From: Bryobacteraceae bacterium | GTDB taxonomy: Bacteria; Acidobacteriota; Terriglobia; Bryobacterales; Bryobacteraceae | NCBI GenBank assembly: GCA_014860455.1 | Contig: JACZJQ010000173.1 | Span: forward strand, 1-39,232 | Reading direction: 5' to 3' | DNA: 39,232 nucleotides | In this document: one piece after another, positions 16,050 to 22,790 of the stretch | Layout: every line of letters begins with the position of its first letter | Position numbering within the stretch: the stretch's first letter is position 1 | The notes under the pieces: generated by a model | What the model saw: only the letters and a program-made list of their open reading frames with translations | Told to the model about the DNA's origin: nothing | The model's database searches: none | Program-made: the position numbers and the translations under genes

Positions 16050-17828
16050 ATGGCGATCCTGGCACCCGTCGTGCTTGTTCTCTTGCCTCTGCTGATCCTG
16101 CCCGGAACTCTTTTCTACTACGACGTCACGCCGAAGGCCGCGGTTTTATTGTTGGGGACAGCTGCGGGACTGATCTGCTTCGATGCGAATGCCAGTGCGA
16201 TGCGGATGCTGCTGGCGACGCGGTACGGGCGTTGGTTCGCCGCGCTCCTGGGGTGCCAGTTGGTGAGCCTGATCCTGTCGACGGCGGCTTCCACCAACCC
16301 CGCCCTTTCGGCCGGCGGAACAAACTGGAGACGCTATGGGTTGATCACGCAGACCGCCCTGGCGCTGTTCGCGCTGATGCTGGCAGGGCACTTCAGTCTG
16401 AATCCCCGACTGGTGGTGCGCGCGCTCCGAGCCACGGCGGTGGTTGCATCCGTTGCTGCCGTTTACGGGATCCTACAGTACTTCGGATGGGATCCGCTAC
16501 TCCCGGCTGAATCCTATCAGGCGGGGGAAGGCGAGTTTGCAATCGTGCGGCCGCCGGCGACTTTCGGCCACGCGGCCTATTTCGCGACGTACCTTCTTTT
16601 TGGTCTGTTTGCGGCCATTTCGTTGAGGCAGGAGGATCGTTGGCTGAGTCGGCTGGCAATCGTCCTGATCCCGATGGCAATCCTGCTAAGTGGCACACGC
16701 GCGGCGTTGCTGGGGTTGCTTGCGGGGCTGGTGACACTGATGGCGCTGGCCAGGCCGCGGCTGCGAACGGTCGCATTGGTTGCGGCGCTGGCGCTCGGGG
16801 GTGTTGCGGCGTTGCTGTTGACGCCGGCAGGGAAACGCCTGGAGGCACGCGTACATTGGTCGGTCGATGATGCCCGGGGAGGTGCTCGACTTCTGCTGTG
16901 GCGCGATTCGCTGCGGATGGGTGTCTCGCACTGGATGGTGGGAACCGGACTCGAGACCTTTGGAAACTCGTTCCCGGCCTGGGAATCCAAGGAACTGGCG
17001 CGGCAGTACCCCGACTTCTTCCACGAGTCGCCGCACAACATGTTTCTGGATGTGCTCAACGCGCAAGGGGTTCCCGGGTTGCTCGTGTGGGTAGGCCTGT
17101 GCGTCCTGCCGTTGCTCTCTATACGAAGGGAGCCTGCCTTGGGCGCCGGATGGGTGGCTGCCCTGGTTAGCCTGCAATTCAGCAGTCCGACCGTCGCGAC
17201 CGCATTGGGGTTGCTGTGCCTGGCCGCGGCAATGGTGCGCGGGCAGAAAAACCCGGCCGGGTTTGACTCGGCCACTCGGCGGAGGCTGACTCCAGGGATT
17301 CTGGCCATCGGGTTGGCGATGACCGGCCTGATGCTGGTCATGACGGATCTACATCTGCAGAGGGTGAAATCCTCATTGGATGCGGGCCGGGGCGAGGATG
17401 CCGCGGCGGCCTACCGGCAGGCTTCCCGCTGGGCGCTGCCGGGCGGAAATGCGGGCATCTATTATTCGCGCCGAATGGCGGTCTTGGGGCGTTGGCCGGA
17501 CGCGCTTGAGGCGGCACGCCGCACGGTTCAGACGGCGGAAGACCGGCAAAACGCCTTTTACAACCTGGCTGTCATTCAGGCCGCGGTGAACGATGCAACA
17601 GGCGTCGAATCGAGTCTCAGGGCGGCCATCGGGAATGCGCCCAACTGGTTCAAGCCACGCTGGACGCTGGCACAGATACTAGCATTGCAGGGCCGTTTCG
17701 ATGAGGCGGAGCGGGAAGGAGCGATTGCGGCGGACCTGGCTGGCGGGCGTCACCCGGAAGTAGGCGAAGCGCTCTCGAAAATCCGGCAATCAAAGCAGTT
17801 GTCGCGCCAGGCGCCACCCGCCCGGTGA
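16050..17828 (+). CDS. O-antigen ligase/polymerase-like protein with C-terminal TPR region
   Basis: A 592-residue protein. Residues 1 to about 435 form a polytopic membrane domain with 10-12 helices and a Wzy_C-type periplasmic loop (GTGLETFGNSFPAW, then DFFHESPHNMFLDVL and GVPGLLVWVGL at about 300-350). The His-Asn within HESPHNMF is characteristic of the WaaL/Wzy family. After the last helix, residues about 445-592 are soluble and helical with TPR-like repeats (DAAAAYRQASRWAL, WPDALEAARRTVQTAEDR, WTLAQILALQGRFDEAEREG). Ligases or polymerases with TPR tails are known and may use the repeats for partner contact. It is the second Wzy/WaaL-type protein in the locus, so one may polymerise and the other ligate. 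The start at ATG 16050 is followed at once by the first helix. Confidence 0.84.
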   Translation: MAILAPVVLVLLPLLILPGTLFYYDVTPKAAVLLLGTAAGLICFDANASAMRMLLATRYGRWFAALLGCQLVSLILSTAASTNPALSAGGTNWRRYGLITQTALALFALMLAGHFSLNPRLVVRALRATAVVASVAAVYGILQYFGWDPLLPAESYQAGEGEFAIVRPPATFGHAAYFATYLLFGLFAAISLRQEDRWLSRLAIVLIPMAILLSGTRAALLGLLAGLVTLMALARPRLRTVALVAALALGGVAALLLTPAGKRLEARVHWSVDDARGGARLLLWRDSLRMGVSHWMVGTGLETFGNSFPAWESKELARQYPDFFHESPHNMFLDVLNAQGVPGLLVWVGLCVLPLLSIRREPALGAGWVAALVSLQFSSPTVATALGLLCLAAAMVRGQKNPAGFDSATRRRLTPGILAIGLAMTGLMLVMTDLHLQRVKSSLDAGRGEDAAAAYRQASRWALPGGNAGIYYSRRMAVLGRWPDALEAARRTVQTAEDRQNAFYNLAVIQAAVNDATGVESSLRAAIGNAPNWFKPRWTLAQILALQGRFDEAEREGAIAADLAGGRHPEVGEALSKIRQSKQLSRQAPPAR

Positions 17829-17852
17829 GCCGAGATTCGGCTTGCAATTCTT
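17828..17852 (+). terminator. Possible weak Rho-independent terminator
   Basis: The perfect hairpin AGCCGA-GAT-TCGGCT (17828-17842), overlapping the stop codon, is followed by TGCAATTCTT. The stem is short and the U-tract interrupted. It may end the ligase transcript before the secreted-protein gene, or attenuate read-through into it. Confidence 0.35.
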
Positions 17853-17904
17853 GATGTTCCCGTCTACTATTGCTGGCATAGAGAGGCAGTTTCTGGGGGA
17901 TGCC

Positions 17905-18756
17905 ATGAACCATGTGAAATGGTGTGTTTTCCTGTGGGCGGCTTGTGCGCTGGCTTTGGCGCAATCGCCGGCCGGGCTTGGTGAGCGGGTGGAAGCGAGG
18001 CCGAATCCGACTGCGCAGAAGGTGATGACGGGAACGGTAGCTGGTGTATTCGCATCTCCGCTTGCCGCGGGGACGGCGCAGGCGGACACAGTGCCTGGGT
18101 CCACAACTTACGCATTGCCGCAACTTGCCTTCGGCGGCGGATGGTACACGGCCCTCTACATTTCGAACCCGACCGATGCCGCCGCAGCGGTGAGCGTGAA
18201 TTTTGTCGGCAACGACGGTGCTCCGCTGAGCGTCCCGCTGATCGGAATAGGCCCGGTTTCCGAGCAGGCGATCAACCTTGCTCCGCGGGCAACGGTCATC
18301 CTGGAAGCGCCTGATTCCGGCGCTCTGCAGCAGGGCTGGACACAGGCCACGCTCGCCTCCGGGCTAGTCTGCTACGGCGTATTCAGGCAGTCGATCTCCG
18401 GCCGCGCCGACCAGGAAGCGGTGGTGCCGCTCGGCGTGGCGTCTTCCCAGATTGCAGATCTGACTTGGGATGACACGGCATTTACCACGGCAGTTGCCTT
18501 GGTGAATACCGGTGATTCGGCGGCGGACATCTTGATTGAGGTGTTCGCTAGCGACGGGACCTCGATCGGCACGACGACTGTCAACCTGGCTGGGCGTGGA
18601 AAGACTGCGTTCGTCCTGCGTGAGCAGCCGGGATTAGTCGGAATGACATCCAAGCGAGGTTTCGCGCGCTTTTCTGTGACGTCCGGGTCCCTGGCCGTGC
18701 TGGGCTTGCGGTTCGGCGGATCGGCGTTTACCTCGATCCCGGTCACATACAGGTAG
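17905..18756 (+). CDS. Secreted two-domain beta-rich protein of unknown function
   Basis: A 283-residue exported protein. The frame is open from 17842, but ATG 17905 is preferred: a GGGGGA ribosome binding site lies just upstream, and the protein then starts with a clean signal peptide (MNHVKWCVFLWAACALALA, cleavage near Ala-Gln). The mature part has two similar beta-sandwich-like halves. The first has LPQLAFGGGWYTALYISNPT followed by a VSVNFVGNDGAPLSVPL strand pair. The second has an IADLTWDDTAFTTAVALVNT strand followed by ILIEVFASDGTSIGTT. Both repeat a pattern of 'W/F..A.ala..NtgD.aa.v.v.f...dG'. Acidobacterial genomes encode many such surface proteins, but I know no assigned function. Its position after the ligase-like gene suggests, without proof, a matrix or surface role. 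Confidence 0.7.
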   Translation: MNHVKWCVFLWAACALALAQSPAGLGERVEARPNPTAQKVMTGTVAGVFASPLAAGTAQADTVPGSTTYALPQLAFGGGWYTALYISNPTDAAAAVSVNFVGNDGAPLSVPLIGIGPVSEQAINLAPRATVILEAPDSGALQQGWTQATLASGLVCYGVFRQSISGRADQEAVVPLGVASSQIADLTWDDTAFTTAVALVNTGDSAADILIEVFASDGTSIGTTTVNLAGRGKTAFVLREQPGLVGMTSKRGFARFSVTSGSLAVLGLRFGGSAFTSIPVTYR

Positions 18757-18850
18757 GCGCTATGCAACCAAACGGGAAGGAGGATTCTCTCCGGCCCGGT
18801 GTTCAATCCTGAGAGTGAGGCACCGTTTCAGTCCAGGTGCCAGTCGAGCG

Positions 18851-19280
18851 TCACATCTCTCCGTGAAGCTTGCTGAATTCGGATGTAGGGCCGAGGAGAA
18901 CCAAAGAGAGTTCCCCGGGAATCTCACCGTTCACGCGGTAGCCACCCCAATCCTGAACTGGGCGCGCACCTCCGATGCCCGAACATCCCTGCGGTATGCG
19001 ATGCCTGACTTCAACCCCTACTCCGAAGGGCCGGGCGGTGGCGCGGCAGTAGTGGTTCAGCATGCCGCCCAAGCGCTGGCACCGTTGGACGGCGCCTGAA
19101 GCACCAAGGTGGCCCGCTACCGGACGTATGATCCGGTTCGACAGAGCCTGATGGTTCCGCTCAGCGTGATCATGCTCCACGAAGCTCTGAGCGGCCGTCC
19201 GCATCAACGCCTCTCCGAAAATGATCATCCGGTCGAGACAGGAATCCTTGACAACCGCTCCGGACTCGCCGGAAAAAGGG
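18851..19280 (-). pseudogene. Truncated integrase-type (rve) transposase C-terminus
   Basis: The minus-strand frame contains the C-terminal end of an integrase-core transposase. KDSCLDRMIIFGE is followed by SFVEHDHAERNHQALSNRII and then by a VQRCQRLGGMLNHYCR segment. These blocks match the end of DDE integrase transposases, where 'ECLDR.I.FGE', 'F...YH.ERNHQGL.NRLI' and 'RLGGLL.YY.R' are usual. Everything upstream, including the first two catalytic Asp residues, is missing. At about 19270-19280 the frame runs into unrelated sequence that, in another frame, belongs to a phage-like ORF. It is an IS remnant, not functional. The junction probably marks a deletion or insertion edge. The 18757-18850 stretch holds nothing I can identify. 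Confidence 0.7.
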
Positions 19281-19358
19281 GAATCCGGCTTCGGCCAGCT
19301 TGGCTCTGGCTGCGTCGACCTGTTCCGGGGAAACGCGAAACTTCATCTGATCAGCCAT
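19271..19358 (-). pseudogene. Truncated small phage-like ORF
   Basis: Starts MADQMKFRVSPEQVDAARAK and reads coherently for about 29 residues before running into the transposase remnant. Its ATG overlaps the end of the split peptidase gene (ATGGCTGA), the close packing typical of phage lysis or tail genes. The function is not recognisable. It was probably cut by the transposase insertion or a deletion. Confidence 0.4.
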
Positions 19359-19758
19359 GGGCTACCTCCTGGAACGTGTCCGTCGCGAGCACAGCGCGGC
19401 CATTCCGGTAAACCCAGAAGATTGGCGCTGCCGCCTCCCGCACGTCGACGTGGATGTAGCCTGCGGCGTGGTCTACGCCGATGCCCTAGATCCGCGGCTC
19501 CGATCGAACGACGTCATAGAAGGCGCGTAGCGGAACGGCAAGCGGCACTAGATCCGCCGCGAGGCCCCGGGCGTGGAATCCGGGCTTCGGCTTGCGTGCC
19601 TCGACGGGATGCTGTGGGCAGCGGTAGGCGGAGTTCACCTTCAATGGCCCCGCCTTCGCGCGCAGCGCCTCGAGCACATCGAGTAGTTCCTGCCGGACGC
19701 CCTCGCTACCGCACTGGCGGCAGCGGAGTTCTGCTGACTTGAAGTGTTCCGACTCCAT
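19351..19758 (-). pseudogene. Phage-type M15A peptidase split by an in-frame TAG
   Basis: Resembles the peptidase M15A (D-Ala-D-Ala carboxypeptidase / endolysin) family found in prophages. The first 90 residues contain the HFKSAELRC opening and VNSAYRCPQHPVEAR, followed by GFHARGLAADLV, which holds the first zinc-ligand His and Asp. A TAG at 19486-19488 interrupts the frame. The sequence then continues in the same frame as GIGVDHAAGYIHVDVRE, holding the third zinc-ligand His, to a TGA at 19351-19353. Read through, the protein would be 135 residues, the normal family length. The sequence on both sides of the stop is well conserved, so this is a single nonsense mutation, a recoded stop, or a sequencing error. 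As written, the product lacks the last zinc ligand and should be inactive. Confidence 0.78.
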
Positions 19759-19761
19759 CGA

Positions 19762-19992
19762 TCAGACACCCCCTTCCGTCTTGGCCACAGAGACCGGCAG
19801 CACGAACGCGTGCCGCTTAATCTCCTCCATCTCGGCCTGGATGGCCTGGATCCGGACCATTCTCTCCGCCACGCCATTGACGGCATCTTTCCGAGCCCCG
19901 ATCCCCTGCATCGGCCCCCGGGGTTCGCAGTCGGTGCTGGTCGGGGTTCGCCCAGCGACCCGGCAGCAATGCCTGGCCTTGTCCGGCACCAT
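19762..19992 (-). CDS. Small hypothetical protein of the phage-like island
   Basis: A 76-codon frame whose stop lies 3 bp before the split peptidase start, on the same strand. The C-terminal half (ERMVRIQAIQAEMEEIKRHA, then FVLPVSVAKTEGG) reads like a real amphipathic helix and tail. The first 25 residues are Cys/Arg-rich and less convincing, so the true start may be the internal ATG near 19911 (MQGIGARKD). Small proteins at this position often occur in phage lysis modules. No function is recognised. Confidence 0.4.
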   Translation of the reverse strand: MVPDKARHCCRVAGRTPTSTDCEPRGPMQGIGARKDAVNGVAERMVRIQAIQAEMEEIKRHAFVLPVSVAKTEGGV

Positions 19993-20254
19993 AATCCCTA
20001 CCCGACCTTACAGCGCTCGCCCAGGCCTCGCCAAAAGCCACTAGCGCCAGCCTCTGGGCCTGCCCCAGTATCGCCACCCGCCGCCCTCCACCATCTCGCC
20101 CACACCATCACCAGGCACAACCTCTCCAACTCCCGCCCCCGCCGGCCAGCCTCATCGCCGAGTCGGCCTCGCTGCGGCGCGTGGACGCCATCCCCAGCAG
20201 GCCCTCCAGTTCTTGAACTTCAGGCTCTGGCTGGGCAGCGGGCGGCCACGTCCT
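19993..20254. other. Unassigned gap in the accessory island
   Basis: No gene is supported here. Several minus-strand frames are open in short pieces, and one reads AILGQAQRLALVAFGEAWAS. The 17-bp sequence at 20025-20041 is the reverse complement of 990-1006. It may be decayed phage coding sequence. Confidence 0.3.
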
Positions 20255-20596
20255 CTACTTGTTCGAGGGCTTGCCCTTCAGATCTTCTTCCAGGCCGGGC
20301 TGGTGGGCGACCCAGGCCAGCAGTTCCGTGCGCGGGTACCGGACAGCGGAGCCGATCTTGCGGAATGGCGGTCCCTGCCGGAGCAAACGCCACCGCCTCA
20401 AGGAGGCCACGCTGATGTTGATCAGGCGGGCGGCGGCAGTGTCCTTGAGATACTCTGGCTGGCTCGCCGGTGTGTTCGCTGCGGGATTGACCTGGGGATG
20501 GGCTGGGGTGATGGCCGCGTTCTCCGCCAGTTTTTCGACAGCCTCACGGAGCGCCCGGACCTCGAGGCGGAGTTCTCTGATCTCGCCTTCAAGCAT
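20255..20596 (-). CDS. Excisionase/AlpA-like HTH DNA-binding protein
   Basis: A 113-residue small DNA-binding protein. Residues 1-28 form a Glu/Arg/Leu-rich amphipathic helix that probably dimerises (MLEGEIRELRLEVRALREAV). A Pro/Ala-rich linker follows at 29-46. Residues 47-98 form a MerR-like winged helix of the excisionase (HTH_17) type: a YLKDTAAARLINISVASLRR helix-turn-helix, then FRKIGSAVRYPRTELLAWV. Such proteins direct excision of mobile elements or regulate phage and toxin genes. The start at 20596 lacks a strong ribosome binding site. It lies 37 bp downstream of the HEPN-like gene on the same strand, so the two may be cotranscribed. No integrase is in the window. Confidence 0.72.
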   Translation of the reverse strand: MLEGEIRELRLEVRALREAVEKLAENAAITPAHPQVNPAANTPASQPEYLKDTAAARLINISVASLRRWRLLRQGPPFRKIGSAVRYPRTELLAWVAHQPGLEEDLKGKPSNK

Positions 20597-20633
20597 GGGT
20601 ATAGTCTCTCGTTGGCGGAGACCCGGCGGAGGG

Positions 20634-21269
20634 TCAACCTGGGCTGACTAGGCTGCGGGGCGACGCTCGACGCTGACCGCGGCGTTTCGCGAAGAGCACT
20701 TTCAACCTCTCCATCTCGGAGGTGAACTGACCGTGCACCGACTTCAGCATGTTGTGTGCGTCCTCGTCACGCCACATCACGTTCGTCGTCTCGATAGCGA
20801 GGAAGGAGACGAGACGGCCGGCGGACAGGCAGATCCTCGGCAGTCCATCGATCTCCAGGCTCCAACCCCTCGGCGTGAAGTGTATGAACTCGTTGCGAAG
20901 AGAATTCAGGCGCTTGATGTCGGCCCCTTCGAAGCCCCTCGGCACAAACCGGGTGTTGCCGCCAATTGTCCCGGTTGTCCTGTGCTTCACCTTCTCGTAA
21001 AGGTCCAATGAGTTGTCGAGCCTCTCCCTCGGCGGAGGTTCGTTCTTCTCGTATGCCGCCATCCATTCGGCGTAGCTCGTGCGGCTCAATGCGAGCAGCC
21101 CGTTGCCGTGGCGAATCGAGAGGACCATGGCCCCTTGAGCAGCGCTGTGCAGCGCGAGGATGATCCAACGCCAGAGATGCGGGTCCGACTCCACGCCCCG
21201 TGCGAAGTTCGCCGCCATGGCCATGGCATGGGCAACCTCCAATTCCTCATCAGTCTGTAGGTAGGCCAC
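20634..21269 (-). CDS. HEPN-like protein with Rx4H motif
   Basis: A helical soluble protein of about 211 residues from the chosen GTG. It belongs to a widespread uncharacterised family that I recognise by its LWRWIILALHSAAQGAMVLS helix near the N-terminus and the later LNSLRNEFIHFTPRGWSLEI block. Arg125-Asn-Glu-Phe-Ile-His130 is an Rx4H motif, the catalytic signature of HEPN ribonucleases in toxin-antitoxin and defence proteins. Whether this family cleaves RNA is not established here. The frame is open to an ATG at 21311, but the GTG at 21269 is preferred: an AAAGGAG site lies 9 nt upstream and the earlier residues are Arg-rich. It lies upstream of the HTH gene and 91 bp from the CRISPR-like array. 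Confidence 0.65.
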   Translation of the reverse strand: MAYLQTDEELEVAHAMAMAANFARGVESDPHLWRWIILALHSAAQGAMVLSIRHGNGLLALSRTSYAEWMAAYEKNEPPPRERLDNSLDLYEKVKHRTTGTIGGNTRFVPRGFEGADIKRLNSLRNEFIHFTPRGWSLEIDGLPRICLSAGRLVSFLAIETTNVMWRDEDAHNMLKSVHGQFTSEMERLKVLFAKRRGQRRASPRSLVSPG

Positions 21270-21360
21270 TCTCCTGCGCTCCTTTCTTACACGGTCAGGG
21301 CCTATAAACAAATCACACTATCCCTGGCCTCGATGCAACGGTTGCCGGGAGCCTAAAGGC

Positions 21361-21614
21361 AGTTCAATGGGACCGCAGCCCGATGGCTGGGGAAACCTCC
21401 GTCGGTTTCTCCACCTCGCACCACATAAGAGTTGGCTTCAACGGGGCCTCAGCCCCCAGGCTGCGGAATGGGCCAGGACGTAGGGAATGCAACGGGGGTT
21501 AAAGCCGCTTCAATGGGGCCGCAGCCGTGTGGCTGCGGAATGGACATTCCAGTTCAGCGACGACGGCACGACCTACCAGCGTCAATGAAGCCGCAGCCTG
21601 CTGGCTGCGAAATG
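21361..21614. CRISPR. CRISPR-like array: four diverged 36-bp repeats, three spacers
   Basis: Repeats lie at 21361-21396, 21435-21470, 21507-21542 and 21579-21614, a period of 74, 72 and 72 bp. Spacers are 38, 36 and 36 bp and unrelated to each other. The shared form is gcTTCAAtGGGgCCgCAGCC-NNNN-GGCTGcGgAAtg: a 7-8 bp stem (CCGCAGCC/GGCTGCGG) around a 4-nt loop, ending in a GAAAC- or GAAATG-like tail. The stem is nearly constant, but the four loops all differ (CGAT, CCCA, GTGT, TGCT). Repeats 1 and 2 have one stem mismatch each. No cas genes are in the window, so it is an orphan or remote array, or a related structured repeat family. It fills the gap between the HEPN-like gene and the phytase gene. 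The direction of transcription is unknown. Confidence 0.7.
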
Positions 21615-21641
21615 GCGGCCTACCCGCGACGCGCGGGGAAA

Positions 21642-22769
21642 TCAGGGGTTGCGGCCGGGCGATTGGAGGGGTTGGCCGGCGTCGCGGAAGTCTTCCCATT
21701 TGAAGAGGAGGAAGTTTTTCGGGCCGGAGTTCATGACCACGACGAGTCCGGCTGGAAAGTGCGGGCCGAGAGGGCGTGACGTCGCTTCCAAACCGTCGGT
21801 CGAATCGGCGCCCCCGCGGATGCATTTGAGCATTTCCACATGGTCGTGCGGGCCGGCGGGGCCGCCTTCGCGGCGGTAGATGTGGTAGTGGGTGTTGCCG
21901 GCGATCTGGTCTGTGCAGATGACGTAGCCTTTGCCGCCGGGCATGGAGTAGATGGCGATGCCCTCGCGGTCGCCGGCGAATTCCTTGAGTCCGAAGTGCG
22001 CGAGTTCGCGGGCGGCAGCGGGGTGGTCGGGATCGGCGTGCCATTTGTGGATGCCGCTGCCCTCGTCGGCGTAGTAGACGAAGCCGAGTTCGTCGTCCAC
22101 GGCGACGGCCTCAATCTCCTTGCTGCCGCTGAAGTTGCCGAATCGGCGGACGTGGGTGGTCTTCACCTTACCTGTGCCGTCGTCTTCGAGGCGGTACTGG
22201 CGGAGGTAGCCCTGCCGGGGCCCGTTCTTGGGGGCGACGATGGCAAAAATGGCGCCGTCGGAGGGACGGCGGTACAGGGCGATGCCCATGGGTTCGGCGA
22301 GTTCGCCGGCCTCGCCCTGGAGGATGTGGGCGCCTTCGGGCGATGAGATGTCGGTGAGCGGCGAGCCGTCGGCAGGAATGAGGAAGACGCGCAGGCGGGA
22401 TTTGAGACGCTCCGTGGCGACGGCGATATCTGCCTGGCGGCCCCGGAGGGTGAGGCCGTATTCGACGTCGATGTTGTTGGGGCGGTCGATGCGGGCGATG
22501 GTCTGGCGGATGGTGCCGTCGAGGTTGAAGACGACGACGGCGCCGGCGGGTGCGGCCACTTTATTGGTGCCGATGATGAGGGACTTCGACGGGTCATCGG
22601 GATGGACCCAGATGGCGGGGTCGTCGGCGTCGTCTGTAACGGGTTGGGTGGCGAGAACCTCCTTGACGTCGACGGAGGTGTGGGCGGGCCGGTTCGAGCA
22701 GCCTGCCAGCGCCAGCAAGGAGAAAAACGCGGCGGCGGTTTCCCGCCGCCGGAATGGGAGGCAATACAT
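21642..22769 (-). CDS. Beta-propeller phytase, lipoprotein
   Basis: A 375-residue exported phytase of the beta-propeller (PhyC, PF02333) type, which removes phosphate from inositol hexakisphosphate in a calcium-dependent way. A lipoprotein signal ends in LLALAGC (Cys24), so it is anchored in a membrane and faces the periplasm or outside. The propeller starts with the family pattern DDADDPAIWVHPDDP and LIIGTNK. It continues through RPNNIDVEYGL, EPMGIALYRRPSDGAIF, IEAVAVDDELGFVYYADE and DREGIAIYSMPGGKGYVI. These acidic blade motifs bind calcium and phosphate. The frame opens at a TTG (22781), but the ATG at 22769 is preferred because AGGAAC lies 3-8 nt upstream. It follows the Oar-like receptor gene by 21 bp and is probably in its operon. 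Confidence 0.9.
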   Translation of the reverse strand: MYCLPFRRRETAAAFFSLLALAGCSNRPAHTSVDVKEVLATQPVTDDADDPAIWVHPDDPSKSLIIGTNKVAAPAGAVVVFNLDGTIRQTIARIDRPNNIDVEYGLTLRGRQADIAVATERLKSRLRVFLIPADGSPLTDISSPEGAHILQGEAGELAEPMGIALYRRPSDGAIFAIVAPKNGPRQGYLRQYRLEDDGTGKVKTTHVRRFGNFSGSKEIEAVAVDDELGFVYYADEGSGIHKWHADPDHPAAARELAHFGLKEFAGDREGIAIYSMPGGKGYVICTDQIAGNTHYHIYRREGGPAGPHDHVEMLKCIRGGADSTDGLEATSRPLGPHFPAGLVVVMNSGPKNFLLFKWEDFRDAGQPLQSPGRNP

Positions 22770-22790
22770 AAAGTTCCTCAAACGAGGAGT

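Noticed and set aside
19744-20415. 223-codon plus-strand frame in the accessory island
   Set aside because: Pro/Arg/Ser-rich with no motif; lies opposite the small minus-strand phage-type genes.
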